Below, piece after piece: positions 21,218 to 35,329 of a stretch of 64,000 nucleotides of DNA. Position numbers and translations under genes: made by a program. This stretch comes from Streblospio benedicti. Lineage: Eukaryota > Annelida > Polychaeta > Spionida > Spionidae. Location of the stretch: assembly GCA_019095985.1 (NCBI GenBank), contig CM032669.1, forward strand, positions 57,762,630-57,826,629, in the 5' to 3' direction. The notes beneath the pieces were generated by a model, which worked only from the letters and a program-made list of their open reading frames with translations, did no database searches and was not told the origin of the DNA. Within the stretch, counting starts at the first letter, position 1. Each line of letters begins with the position of its first letter.

Positions 21218-24200
21218 TCACAAGGCTGTCAGATCATCACTTGTTTGGATTTCAACAAAAAGCTTCCCGGGCATTTGTACATCAAGTTCCTTCTTCTTTT
21301 TGCCAAACAGATCTACTTCCACTTGTTTTGGAGTGTCATCACCTATATCATTTATAGTTGCAAGTCCAACAAAGTCATCCATAATCAAGTTGGAGTTTAA
21401 GACCTAGAATTCCAATAAAGTCAATATAAATATTGCAAAACATGTGTGAAAAATAAATACATATATTTAGAATAAATGGGTCTATGAATAATTCAATAGT
21501 AAACAGTAATTTGTATATTACAGCATTCAATTTTGTAAAGATTTTTTTTTTTGGTAAATCTTGATTTATGTATATACGTATTTACTAGTAGAGATATTCA
21601 CCTCAACAGTAATTGGTTCAACGGCTGGCTTCTTTCTATAGAAAATGCACTTAAAGTTGAAAACAGGACTATCAGTGTTGGCATTGGTTGGCAAGACGTT
21701 GGATTTTACACTTTCACCCTCGCATTTCACTACAAGCTTGGCGTCCATACCTAAATTTTATAAAAATTCTTGTGTTAAATAAAATCATAAAACAATACAT
21801 TGTATGAAGAAACATAAGAATGATATCAAAGGTCATAATGTTTTAGGATAAGATTGAGAAATCTTTAATGTCACAACAACAACCTTCCACTCTAATGTGT
21901 TTTATTGTAAAAAATGAAATAGAAAACATTGTAAAGTTTTATGCCTACTTTTTACGCCTTGCTTTTTCTCAAGACCAACAGCTTTCTGCACAGTGATAGT
22001 GGTCACCATACAAGGAGCCTTCAGACATGGCATTGCAGCTTTGGGAGCATCTTTCAGCAGCGGTCTGAAGAAATGTACCGGTACATTCACATGTATTCAT
22101 TGAGGTGGAATACACCCTACCCCATTCTCAAGTGTCAGCAAAAATCCAAGGCCATTCTCACTAATTTTCTAACCATTCTCATTTCACAATTTTACAATTT
22201 CTCAAAATTGGAAATTGACCCCCATTCTCATTTCTCATAAAGAATCAAGGGCCATTCTCACATCTCAAAATATGTATATTTTCCCCCATTGAGCCAATAC
22301 ATTTTTAGCTATCTAAAGCGTTTTTTTTTACATGAGAAGAGACACACAAAAGTGTCTTGTGAGTAAAAATATTCTCTTACTAAAAATGATGCATATTGGA
22401 TAAATAACATTCACTACAAAATGTGTTTGATTCACATTTAAACTTACCGAATTATGCTGGTAGTGAAAGCAGTAACAGAAATGTTAATATTTTAAAGAAT
22501 TATAAAATAATATTGATAATTATTTTCAAAGTATGATTATTAACAGTTTATCTATTAAATATTATTTCCTAACAGTTTATCTATTAAATTAATTTGTCTA
22601 TATATTTGCAAGTCATAATACTTCTGGAATATTTGTTATCACTAAACATACTAATGCACACATGAAACATGCCATTCTTCTAGAAGTCATCTCAAGGTAA
22701 CCAATAGTAGTGGATTATATGTTCATTGAAGTATGCTAATTGGAGTTAATATCAAAAACAATTTTTTTTCTCCTGCAATTGACAAAATATTTCGACAGCA
22801 GCATACACCCTTGTAAATATTTTTTGTCAACTAGTAGACCGTCAAACTCATTGATGCAAGGTTTCACAGTCGGATGTCCTTCCTAACACTTGTTGGGGGT
22901 AATAGACAGAATCAGAATGAGGGGATTATCTCCACAGCCATTACAGGCATTTCAAATAGAATTATTTCAGTTTTCTGTTGAGAAACCTGTGCAAATATCT
23001 GTGAACATTTCATAAAGATTGCGCAAGTATTTCTAATAGGTATCCATATAGCCCTATGATAAAATGCTTTAGCACCTTATATACTACATCTATATTAATA
23101 TGGCTGTGAAATGAGATATTTTCGACTAAGTGTTGTATAGGAAACTGCATTAAATATTTACCGGTATCTGATCTTTATAAAATGTTCACATATATTAGGG
23201 CAGGTTTCTAGGCGTAAAGTGATAAAAGTTCATTCAAATACTTTTTATGCTTTTGGAGATAATTCTAATTATTTTCATTTCCTAAAAACAACAGTTGCGA
23301 TCATATTTGCCAAACATAGGCAGAGAGATTGCTTAAAGAACTGATATTAATAGTCTTAGATATGAGACTCTTGGGTTTGTAGAAAGCTGTGTGTCACAAT
23401 GACGGTGCCACTGAAATTCTTGGGGGCAGCCTGAGAAACTTGAGGAAAGTCTACAGTCGCCTTCTAGAGATATCCCATATGCCTATCACAAACTGGAAGA
23501 TGCTTTTCCCTACAGTAGACCTAAGAACCCTGGCCTAAGACCTGATCTGAAATATGCAGATGATTAGCATAATTGAATGTTGTGTACCTTGTCAAAAAGT
23601 TTCGAGACCAGTGAACTTGGAAGCAAATCCTCAATGTTTGAAATATGTGTACCACCTAACATGATACAGAGTCACACTGTTTTACATAAATTCAAAAGTG
23701 CAGAAACTCGGAGAGAAATAATAAGCCACAAACTATGGATGCTGCATATTGTATCAATGTTATCACAATGTGGTGTATAAACAATATGGTGTGGTACATC
23801 AGTGTTAATAAGATGATAGAACATCCACAGTAGAGATTTGTTAGACTCACAAAACAAAAACTCAATAGATCATTTTGAAGAATTCAAATAAACCAAAGTT
23901 AATGATAACAAATAGAATATTTATCAAATATCAAGTCTCACCAAAAACTTTCTCCCGCTTTTCCAGCAACACCGCGAGCTCTATTAGTATGTTAAACTGT
24001 TAGCTTAGATACGAGACAAAAATTAAGAAATATTTACAAAACAAGGTCAGAACTTACTTTACTCTGGAAATATAAAATAAAAATCATGAATGTTTTGTAT
24101 GATTCAAGACGTACTGTAAATATCAGCAAGTGCTATAACCTGATAACAAGTACAATTACCATTAAAAAAAATCGATCAAAACTTATAATAATGTTAAATG

Positions 24201-27200
24201 TGTACACACACATCTACTACTACTTTTAACAGATATATCGTCTTTGAAAAAAATGATTCAACTGATTAATAGATGCCAACATAGAATCTAATTATTAAGG
24301 TCTCACCTAGAATTGGCATTGCTCGACGTGTAGACCCTGAGCAAAAACTTGCCCACGATGCCTGGGTGAATGGTGCTGGGGATGATGACGTAGCGGCCTT
24401 TTGGCAGAACCACCTTGGCAAAGATGCTGCGACTCACTTTATATTCGGAGACGGCCATTCTTTCTCCAGGGACATGTACTCGGAACTTTCTGTTATCTTC
24501 TACCTATAAATATACACATATATTGTGTTAAATGTAACCAGAAATAGGAACAATGACAGAGATATGGATTCCAAGGGAAGTACAGTACATAGTAAATACA
24601 ACTACATTAGTTAAAGACATATTTCTAATTTTCAATGACTTCAGTAATTCATATACTAGTAACAGTAAAGATGATTAATACCGGTAGTCCCTTTGGTATT
24701 CTACTCCTTGCAAAGGAGGGTATTTCAGGTTCTCATAACAGTGTCATCACAAAAGATGAATATAAACTGATTATGCACCATTAGGTATTTATACAAACGT
24801 GTTCCATATCACAAGAGGACAGGATGTGATTTGTACCTTTTTATAAAAAAATACCTTCATTATGTGGAAACCAATTGGCTTATGATCAGCACCAATCTTC
24901 TTTTCCACGCCAGCATCATCTTGCTCCATTGACAACATGATCACATCAAATTCTGAGGGGATGTCGAAAATGTACTGTAAACATGAAAATGAATCATAGA
25001 AATAAAGCTTCACTTAGAGATAAAACTACTACCAAATATGTGTATGTGCATATTAACGTATTTGCCATAATGTCGAACCCTTCTATATATATTGCCTAAC
25101 TTGAGAACATAAATGGGTAACATTTTACGTCATACTACATTATTAAATTATAAGCTACTTTTATAAGTCAAAGGTATGGTTCCTCAAATCTACATGCAGA
25201 GCAAGTGCTCAAGTTAACACTACCTAGTTATGTATAAACAGGTCCAACATAATTGATGTTAAATACTTTATTCCATAAAGCATCATGAAGTAACTAGTGT
25301 AGCAGTCCTTGGGGGAGTTACAGACTGATCTATCTATTTTACATATACATAAACAATTGCACCAAGGGCAAGGTAAGAAAAGCTTCCTTTTCACTGGGGC
25401 CCACTGACTTTTGAATAATTATTTAGCGACAGGCCTGCTTCACACCTGTGGGTTGAAGAGAAAGGTGTCATGGTCTGCGTTGCCACCGGCTCGGTCCTTG
25501 TCTGTGCCTCGGGCGCCCGTCTGCCACTCTCCGTGCAGTAAAGACTCTACCCACGTTTTCTACAAGAAGAGTACAAAATATTGTGATATTATTGTTTAAA
25601 ATTAAATAAAAGCAAATGTAACAGAACAGTTCAGATATTGGTCTCTACAGCATAAAGTGAGTACATGTATATAACATATTCATATATAAGCATAGATAGA
25701 CTAGACGGATTGTTGGAGGCTATTTTTTCATGCACAAAATAATCTGTTAGCATAGTAAGAATTTTTTTAACGATAACTACTCATCGTAATTACAAATCTT
25801 AACCTTCAGACTGAAGACAGATGTGTTGACAAAATGGCAAATATCTATGTTGGTGAAATGCTTTAGGAAGTCTTCAAAACTCATCCAGAATTCTCCTTCC
25901 TGTTCAAACCGGATGCCCATTTTCTCACGGTCTTTCTGTGTGATGGAATTCCACTCATTGGACCTGTTTTGCAAGAGCAGATTCTAAAATATCCCTGACA
26001 TATATCAAATTATGTAAATTAAACATATAAATTTATAATACATGTATAATCAAACACACTTTAATAGAATTTTACCTTAGTACATCATAAATAAGCTAGT
26101 TTTTACTTAAAAAAGACAACAGACGAAGAACAAAAGATGATCACAAAAGCTCACCATGCCTCTGACAGGTGAGCTAACAAGCATAAACATAGAAAAAAGC
26201 AAACACCTAAAACCATCCACACTTACTCATCTGACCACGCCCCCGTCCACTCCTTCGTGCCCCACGGGTTTCTGAGGCGCACAAGGTGCAGACGGTCACC
26301 AACAGCTCCGTGCAGCGCCTTGTTCACCTTAACAACAACACTTCACGTTTGAAAATACACCATTCTCACTAAACAAATCGTAGAGATGGCCAGTGAATAT
26401 TATCGACAGTAAATGATGTTATATAATTCACCTGAATATCCCTCACGCATGTGATGCCGTATGCGTGCCCTTTGACAAGACCTTGCTGTGCCTCACTGCC
26501 AATCTCAGCCTTCGCACACTGCAATAATATTAATTGTATTCATTTGTACTAATTGTCTTTATGTTACAGCAGGTTAGGTGCCAGTAATTTGTCTGAAGTG
26601 GTAGACTTCTTGGTTTAGCAGTTGTTATGGGGTCTTTCATGTTACATGTATGTGATATACCAGATGTCTTTTTAAGATTAAGTAGTAAGTAGTATATAGA
26701 CATAAAACAGATCTGATAATAATCCTTGAGGCCATCAATCAATAATACCATTGGAAATTTATACACAAGATCAAATTATAAAAACATGTGACCATTTATT
26801 GGAACAGATTGTGATAAAATACTAATAACCTACACCAATGCAAGCATTAACAAGGGACTTGTTTTCCACCGACTCAAGGAGATCTTTGAAGAATGCCTTC
26901 TTGCCGCCATCCGACAAATCCATGTCTTTGGTGATGAGTTTTTCGGCCACGCCTCCAGTGAAGTCAACAAGTGCATCAGCGGTATAACCCTGACAGAGAC
27001 TTTCATAGTCTCCATATAGCCTGTAATATTACCACGTTTATCTTTTAGCATAAAAGGAGTTTTAAGCGAGGGGCATATCCGGCCTTGCGGACAGTCACAG
27101 TTTAGCCACACAGCTTGTTCAGGTATGCCAAACTTCTGCAGTCACAGTGCTGCCTTTTAAAGCCTCCGTTTGCCACATGGAACACTCACTGAATGTTACT

Positions 27201-30200
27201 GTCTGCATAAGATTTTGGCCATAGACAGGCAGTAGACTAGCTTTGCGGCCTGTTGTGCCATAAGCACAAGTTATTCCTGGTAACACTTATTAGTGAAGAT
27301 ATTTAGATAAAAACAGAAGTGAATCCTGTTCAGAGATACCGATATATCATACATGTATCCTTTGAAATTTTTCTTTATATGTCAGATTAAAAGAATATGT
27401 GTGTTGACTATATTTAAGCAGCATTAAGAAATGTGTAAAAATTAACTTACTTGGCATAAGCTTTTTCTAACAATGCACTCCAGAATTCATTCCGGGTCTT
27501 TGAGTGACAAAAGATAAGTTTTCCATTCTTTGTTGGCAGAAGATCATCAATTACAACATCAAGCCATCTATGAATATACATTAACATTTGGATTAATTAA
27601 AAAACACATACATTGCATATAATATATATATATATATGTAAACAAATAGTACATGACGATCCATTATCAATTCATTCTCTAAACATACAAATAGAAGAGA
27701 GACAATTTATCAAAATCTTTATGTACGAGTAGCAGTGAATCCTTGCTATGTTGCTGTCACTTTCTACGAATAATTCTTTATCTCAATATACTTATTATTT
27801 TTCTTCAAACATCGTGACCAAAATAATTTATTTTTCATCTAATATGTTGAGATTTTAGACAAGGCTATCTCGAGTTGTTAAAGTTTTAACACTACTACTT
27901 ACATTTAACCGAAATCTTGACATTGAGGTCACCATGGATATCACAGAGCCTATAACTACAATAACAAAATTAAGATGGTGCCTTCACATGGCATTCCTAT
28001 CAGTCATTGTGATTAAAAATTTTGTGATATCGATGGTGACTGCATTGCTTAACATTTTATTAAATGTAAGTACCGGTGATAGTGTTAGAAAACTAAACCT
28101 CATATAATTCATCAATATACATGTAGTTCACATAGATCTACAAAATCTACATACTGGTATATATCTATCTAAACGAGTTTCTACTTTGCAAAAATATATT
28201 CTCAGAGCATACCTTCCATATCTCCAAAATTGGAAATGGAAAATTCCTGCATATGTTCCTTCTTCAATTTTCCACTCCTGTTCTTTGACATCCGGTACAA
28301 CCTATTCATATAATATTTCATTGTGACTTTATACATATATATTTTGTCCATATTTGGATTTAATGAGATTGATCTCATATTAAGACATGGCAAAAAAAGG
28401 ATAGCACCAGTATAAAAGGACAACTTATACACTAAAAGTTCTTATTATAAGTGTCTACATATAATGATGTGGTGTTTGGTTTAAAGGGTCAATAAGTACC
28501 AAATAAATTCTATCAATATTAGAAGCTACATCTACATGAAGATAGCACTAACTTTCTGAAAGATCTTTATTTCCTGTGTGAGACTTGAGCATGCCGAGAC
28601 AAACCACGCATTGCCAAGTTCTCCTTCATTTAAGTCATCACAACTGGCTCCTTCAACTACAAGTTTGGGGACTTTACACAGTTCCTACAATATTCCAATC
28701 ACAGTTACTTGTCGATATATCATATTTGTTCAAAAATCAACATCATTCATGCTAAGGCAAATGTAATTATTTAGGATCATTTGAGTTACTTTGATACAAA
28801 AACAAATAGTAAAAGGATAAGCAATTTAGAGTAGTACATAGAATTGATATCATATTATACTACTTACACTTGGTCTTTTCCACTCAATGTCATTGTCAAC
28901 TTTGCTAAAGAACAATGATTTATTATTTGCAGGAAACTCAGGATCAACAAATAGCTCCCCCTTCTTTAAGAATTCCTTTTTCAATTTGCTGTACTTTTGG
29001 CCACGGAAACCTTCTGCCCCAAACGACATCTTGCTTTTCTTTGGATCAACAACTCCAGAATCTGAAATGATTACATAACATGAATATATGATTAGGTTGA
29101 CCTTGATCTCAACCTAGATATCATCTATATATGAGTGGACGTTGCATCTTATTCTTGAGCACTGAAGAGGACAGACAAACAGTGGGCCCAGTTAGATGGG
29201 TAATCTAGGATCATTAGTGTCATGCATTAATAATGCTGGAAGATTATTCCCATGGGACAATTCCACAGCCATGATACAACATTTAGCAAATGTGACTACA
29301 TAAACCTTTGGAATAACCAAAGGAATATTCCCATTTTAGAATTAAGGGTACTGTGAACTCTTTAAGGGAAAAAGATTCTATTTTCAGCTTTTTAATATTT
29401 ATTATACTTTAAACTATGAAGAACAACATGTTTTGAAATGAACCTTTTATCTTCAATAGTTTTCCCATTACAACGCATTTTGTAAAGACCAAACTGGAGT
29501 GAAAAACAATGACTCATTCATTGCAGGCTTATAAGGTTATATGGGCTAAAAATTAAATTTTTACATTTTCAATGTTTTGTATGCTATAAATGATAAAGAA
29601 CAACATCTTTTCAAAATGAACCTTTTATCATCAATAGTTTTTCTTATATGATACATTTTATAGACAGCAACTACTATCAATATATATTGATAGGCCATGT
29701 TTAAAGCCCATTTTCTCAAAACTAAGTTTGCATAGTGGATGAATTTTTCTTTTTATATTTCTCCTTAACCATGAAATCAAATTTTCACAAACGTGTATAT
29801 ATTTGAAGATACATGCATTCTGAAGAAAACCTTACTAGGGATTTTGATTTTTTTATTTCGTTGATGAATTATGAACGTTTTTGTATTGATTTGCAAGAAA
29901 ATTAGGAAAATAGGTGGTTTTAAAACTTAAAATGCATGTAAAATGATAAATAGGAAAAATATCAAAGAATTGAGGCAAGGTTTTCTAGATAAATATACAA
30001 ATTTTGTAACTGAATAGTGATTTTGGTCATTTCGATGTTTTACTATCAGTTATATGCTTCGCAGGCAAAGTTGTCATTTTTTCATTAATTGCTTTATAAT
30101 TTTTTTTCATCAATCTATACAATTCAAAACATGTTGTGTCATTAGATTAGATAATTATCTAAAAAATAAGATGTAATTTGTAAGAATTGAAGCAATAATG

Positions 30201-30881
30201 AGTGAGAAAATCAAAGTTTAATAAAATCCTAAGAAAAGAGTTCACAGTCCCCTTCTTGGTATGAAGCTCACTCGCATACCCCAGTGCCAGATCATAAACA
30301 GTAATATTTGAAAGCTTTTCTTTACTGCACTGCTAGACAATGAAACTTGTGTTGTCATGTTTCATTAACACATTTATACAATATCAATGATTATTTTCTG
30401 TTCTTCTATTATCAATGAGTCAGGAGATTGGATGTATCAGAAAATTATATTTCACCATTTACATGTATATATTTTTAGGAATACAAGCACAGTTCTGACA
30501 GAATCAGTAAAATATGGAGTTTCATGTACATGAACAGAAAAGCAAAAGAAAACCAAAACAGACTTGGGACACAGTGATGAATATAGGTTTGTACATGTAC
30601 ATGTTGGGTAGACTTATGGGTCAAACAGACTCATGGAGGGGCAATGGTATGAATGAGTTATACTGGGCAGCCAGGCCACATCCTCAAAAGGAAAACATAG
30701 GATTAGATAGATAGATAGATAGATTTGAAAAGATACACAATAGCTAAGTTTCTGATGTATACTGTACAGTGTACAGATGTATGTAATAAAGTTGTGATGT
30801 TAAACACAATAAGCTATAAAATGAATAATAGTCGATGAATATCCTACCATCACTGGGCTTTATTTTAGCTTTTCTTGCCAT
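21218..30881 (-). CDS. Calpain-5/6-like protein lacking the catalytic cysteine
   Basis: Fifteen coding exons on the minus strand with agreeing phases, 660 residues (human CAPN5 is 640): 30848-30881, 28868-29061, 28553-28684, 28213-28301, 27451-27567, 26834-27020, 26432-26518, 26227-26327, 25804-25963, 25446-25559, 24855-24974, 24307-24503, 21949-22064, 21602-21750, 21218-21403. The start [11 protein letters not shown] has an in-frame TGA 12 bases upstream. Protease core: FRGQKYS, then [21 protein letters not shown] (His269), RLRNPWG (Asn300). The catalytic Cys is Ala102 (codon GCG, 28607-28609). Domain III ends GRYVIIPST...GKFLLRVY; a C-terminal C2 domain (residues about 525-640) reads [22 protein letters not shown]. 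No EF-hands, as in CAPN5/6/TRA-3. It is probably proteolytically dead with a scaffold role like mammalian CAPN6 (Cys to Lys); that is inference. Confidence 0.92.
22098..22293. mobile_element. Short non-autonomous transposon, copy B, in a calpain intron
   Basis: It matches copy A at 9490-9686. CATTGAG flanks both ends (22098-22104 and 22287-22293), a 7-bp target duplication. It lies only about 35 bases upstream (minus sense) of the acceptor of calpain exon 13, so it borders the branch-point zone. Confidence 0.7.
22980..23210. mobile_element. Foldback element, second copy
   Basis: The ends AGAAACCTGTGCAAATATCT and its near reverse complement close at 23210. It is the same kind of palindrome as 20791-21003 and sits in the calpain intron between exons 12 and 13. 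Confidence 0.55.
26116..26175. repeat. Fragment of the GACAGGTGAGCT repeat family
   Basis: The right end AAAGCTCACC...GACAGGTGAGCT matches the elements ending at 36022 and 59521. Only the end is present, in a calpain intron. Confidence 0.55.
29346..30252. mobile_element. Non-autonomous DNA transposon in calpain intron 1
   Basis: The ends GGGTACTGTGAACTCTTT (29346) and AAGAGTTCACAGTCCCC (ending 30252) are inverted repeats. The inside is AT-rich and contains an imperfect direct repeat with period about 173 (AAATGAACCTTTTAT words at about 29437 and 29610). It is non-coding; no clear target duplication is seen. Confidence 0.65.
30510..30725 (+). mobile_element. LINE 3' end followed by (GATA)n
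   Basis: The plus strand reads [14 protein letters not shown], then a [15 protein letters not shown] stretch, resembling the extreme C-terminus of non-LTR elements (RGRPK.TW...WR...A.P). It is followed by a tetranucleotide GATA run at about 30699-30724, as LINE tails often are. It is a short 5'-truncated copy in calpain intron 1. Confidence 0.5.
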
Positions 30882-33793
30882 TCTTATATTTCAAGGTATC
30901 ACTAGAATTGTAACTATCACCAATTATCAGAAATATCGTAAGTGTATCCAATGCCAGATTTAAAGAGTATAGCTGAACTCCATAACACGAAATGATCCAA
31001 CTTGATGGTGATATACAGTATTTACCAGGTATCTTCCTGATATCTCATTTCTTATCAAATAAAAAATGTGTGAACACAGTGTTGTCAAAGAAAATATATT
31101 GTTGGATTGTTGGTGTTCATTAATACCCTAAATGTGATGTATGTATACATCACACACTACATAGATACATGCTGTAACTTTGTTTTTTGTCATGTCATGC
31201 ATGTGCAAAGCAAATGATTAATTTCATATCACTTGCAGATCTCCTGGGCTTTTAAATTTATCCACCAGTATGCTACTACATGTATAAGTATTTAGCTGAA
31301 GTTGGGTCTCTGACCCAATAGTTAGGCATCTTGGACACCCAGCTGTCCAGGCCCAGCTCGAGTTGAGCACTTATCTGCAACCCTGATAATTCTAGAAGAA
31401 GAAGAAAAAAAAAGAAAAGTACATATTGCAGTTATATGTGGAAGCTATATGCATGGCGTTAATATAATGTACATGTTGTGCATAATGCCCAGAAACATTC
31501 ATATCCAATTCCAGGGTAAGGGATTTAATGCCAATGACTCACATCAATATACTACAAAACCATGCACTACAATTTTATCAGAAGTACATGTATTTTAAGA
31601 CAATATAAAATACAAATACAATGTACATATATACAATTTGGTCACTAACCTTGTCCATTATATTTCTTATTATGAACTTCTGGTTCAACAGAATTACTTG
31701 TTTGTGTCATTTTGAATGATCTGATCCCAAATTTCTATGATATCCAACTTTCAAATATGCAGTTGACTTATCGAACAGTTCAGAAATTAAAGAAAAATCA
31801 TCAAATCAGTTAGATTTACATATATGTACAATATCAGTAGACTTATGAAATAGGGTGCACCATAAAACTCTTATGAAGTTAATGATAACCCTGTAGATAG
31901 ATTTATGGGGGACTTTAGGCCAAACCCACATTTGTACCACGTCTGAAGATCTGTGGATAAATGAAGTCCAATAAGGACAATTTTGTGGTGCTATTTCTAT
32001 ATTTTAGATGCTAATATGACTGTTGACAAGCACTTGGTCTCATGAAATGCCAATCCTAACCAAATAAACTATATATTACTTCATCTCAAACTTTATATGA
32101 CTTCATCTCATCTTCTATGTATAACTGAATGTGTCCAAGCTCTTCAGTTGAATAAGTCTGTAAATAGTTTATTAACAACCATGATAATATACTTCTTGTT
32201 GTAATTTTGGTATACTCCATTTGATTGCATGCATTAAACGATATCGTTATCCTTGATCTATCAGATTCATATGCTATTTCATTGAAAAAATCATAGCTTC
32301 ATCCTTTCCCCCTAGAAAACCAGATTTATGAACAAAATTGATTTAACACAACCTCATCAGTAAAAGCTGTAAGCACAGTGCATGTGCATATTTTACAATA
32401 TATGTGTAATTAGGATGAAAATCCATTATTACATAAATGAATAAGAATGAACAAGCATATCAGAATTTGTCATATAATAGCCTGATATGTATTTCCAATA
32501 AAAAGTGATATCTAAACATGTAGGCAAATTTTGGAAGTATGTACATGTACGTGCTAAATAAGTGAGCATTATCACTGTATTTCTATGTGATTCAGTCCAA
32601 GTGTGAATGCAGACTCAGTTTCACCTGTGATATGCAAAGGCACAACAGCAATAATCATTGAGAAAGGCTGAGCATAATTATTACAAGGTCCTTATTACAA
32701 TATAATACATACCATAGATAGAAACCTTTGTCTTTTACCAAGTTATCACATTGGATTTAAATGTACGTTGTCAAACCTACAAAACGAACCCGTTTTAATA
32801 TACCAGGTATTCTATACAACTGCATCAGAAATATTTTATGCTAAGATTATGTTAAGAAGGTAAAAAGGAAAAGGGTCTAATTATATAGGGTTCAATTTAC
32901 TTTGAAAGCTACACTGTATAAATACCTTTTTTATGTACTTATGTGTTTATACTGTAGTAAAAAGTAATAAATTGGAATTCAGGTCCAAACAAATGAACAA
33001 GAATCATAAATCACACCGTAGTATGATTTGATTTTTCAGACATATAAGATCTTGGTCATCACAATTATTCCACACAGCAGCTGCAATTACCAGTATGCAA
33101 ATTTGCAAAACAGTTACGCTGGCTGTATAAAAGACAGTTTATTGTCGCATGTCACAATGGTCATTTATGGTAGTCGGTTCCTTCACTTGTTTGATAGGCA
33201 TGTTAGTCCTATGCTTGTTGTACTTAGAGGTCTAAGAAAATTAATTTCATAAAGTTGACTTTCTACAAATGGAAAAAACCCATTGTCATCTATCATTTTT
33301 CAAATTTTCAATTTTAACAATATACCTGTGTGCAGGTTTTTGTTCAAAGTCGTATATGATAAATATACATGTACTTGATATTAAATATTAACGACCACTT
33401 TTGATCTATTGTTCTTTTGTTTATGAAATGATTATGTACAGATAAAATGGAATTAAATAATTTGATATTGAATATATTTTTAGATACAGGATTTGTCTTT
33501 TATTTCAATGGTTTCATTACATGAAAAATATTTTTTGAAGCTCAAGATAGACATTACACAGCATTTGATATGGTGTTGGTTTAAACATATTTTATTTCAA
33601 AAATGAAAAAGGATTCGGCATGGCAAAATGCGACTTGAGCCGTCTCCACAAATATATACAAATATATGATATGGTGTTAAATGCAGGTATTTTCCTTTCG
33701 ATCATATTTGTGTTTACGTTGTAATATTTTTAGCTCTTCATTGGTAAAAATAACATTAGACAAATGTTCTGTTGATTAGATTAAGATGAAGTG

Positions 33794-33930
33794 AACCTTT
33801 CTATTAAGACCTGCCAGAGGACTGACCACAAGTGGACTCAAACGAAAGGTGGTATCTTCATGGGGTTTTATTTTGGTCATTTTAAAGCTTTATTCACTAG
33901 AGGTGGTCTTAACCAAAAGATTCAACTGTA
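33794..33930. mobile_element. Degraded TA-MITE, copy 4
   Basis: It contains AACCTTTCTATTAAGACC, a TTTTGGTCATTTTAAAG core and ends GGTCTTAACCAAAAGATTCA then ACTGTA, matching the family at 13589-15282 with more substitutions, hence an older copy. Confidence 0.55.
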
Positions 33931-35329
33931 TAAGCTCATTGATACTCTAATATTTGTACACACATATTATACCTTAATCTACCATAACCTCAAAATGAAT
34001 GTGGATTGTGATTTGGAAAGATTTTGTGATCTTTGAGTCACATGTTAATTGACCAATCAAAATGAAACAAAACCAATAGTCCTGGTAACCACTGTAAATA
34101 ATACCACTCATGTGGCGTGATAGTCCTAATATTACCAGCTCGTAAAACATGACAACTGTGGACTGTCAACTTCTTTTATCAGATCATATATAGACATTAA
34201 TTGCCACACATGACCACTTACTTGAAAGGGAGAGGTATCCAAAGTGCTGATAACAAAATTTGATTGCCAACTAAGAAGTTAAAACAACATGGATCTGTTA
34301 ATACAAAAAAAGTAATGAGTTGAGCTCATTGATCCATGCCTGTCTCTAATATGTGTAATACACGGAACAATCCATGAACAGATCAGTGTGCATGGAAAGT
34401 CGGCTGCTGTCCCATTTGCACATACATTATTGATTCTTTGAGGCTTCAAAAGGTGGGCTGAGCTGGGGTTTACTCTTGTGACCCAGCAACAAAGAAAATA
34501 TTGGCTCATATTTTAAAACTCTCCTCAAAACTTTATTTACATACGCAAGTCGCTTTGAAAAAGTCATTCTCAGCAGACTTGATCTTACCCAGTCTGGTTC
34601 ATACTTCTTCCTTCAACAGGATTGAAAAAATAAGAATAAAGGATACATATCCTAATTGTCCTATCATACCACATGCCAAGACTTATGAATCTTAATTTTA
34701 GATCATACCAATCATATTCAAAGACTACGCAATGGAAAATTCCTTGTTGTGCAATCATTAATTACTTCATGTATTCTAAAAATAACATAATTCTGGTGTA
34801 AGAGACTTTTTTAGGGTCAATTTTAATAAAATTACAATGTAGATGTGGCAAAAACATAACATATCATTCCTATAATTTTTATTTTGATATTCATTACCAT
34901 TTTTTAGTTATGATAGAAAATATTACTCCATGAATTTGCAGTCAGCACATAGTGTCCTCATTATCCACCTGTATTAAAGTTCGAAAAGTTACCCAATTAC
35001 ATATTTATTTTTCTTCAATAAAAATGGGCTAAACAAATGTCACAAACCCATGTCAACAAAAGCTAGGAGACAACTTGTATTTTTTGTGTGTCAATATTTA
35101 GTGGGTGCATATGTTCGAAGGACGATCCTTAAGTTCCACCATGCCCACAGAAATACATGAAAGCTTTGCCTAGGACTGATAAGAATGAATCATTGATATC
35201 AGGTGATTCGATTTATATATGCATATGGAATACATGGATTCTATTCAAATGTGCTTCTCTCAGGTGCTTCTTTTACAGGAAGTGTATGACCCCTTATATA
35301 GTAAAGACCCATATGGCAATACCCAAAAA

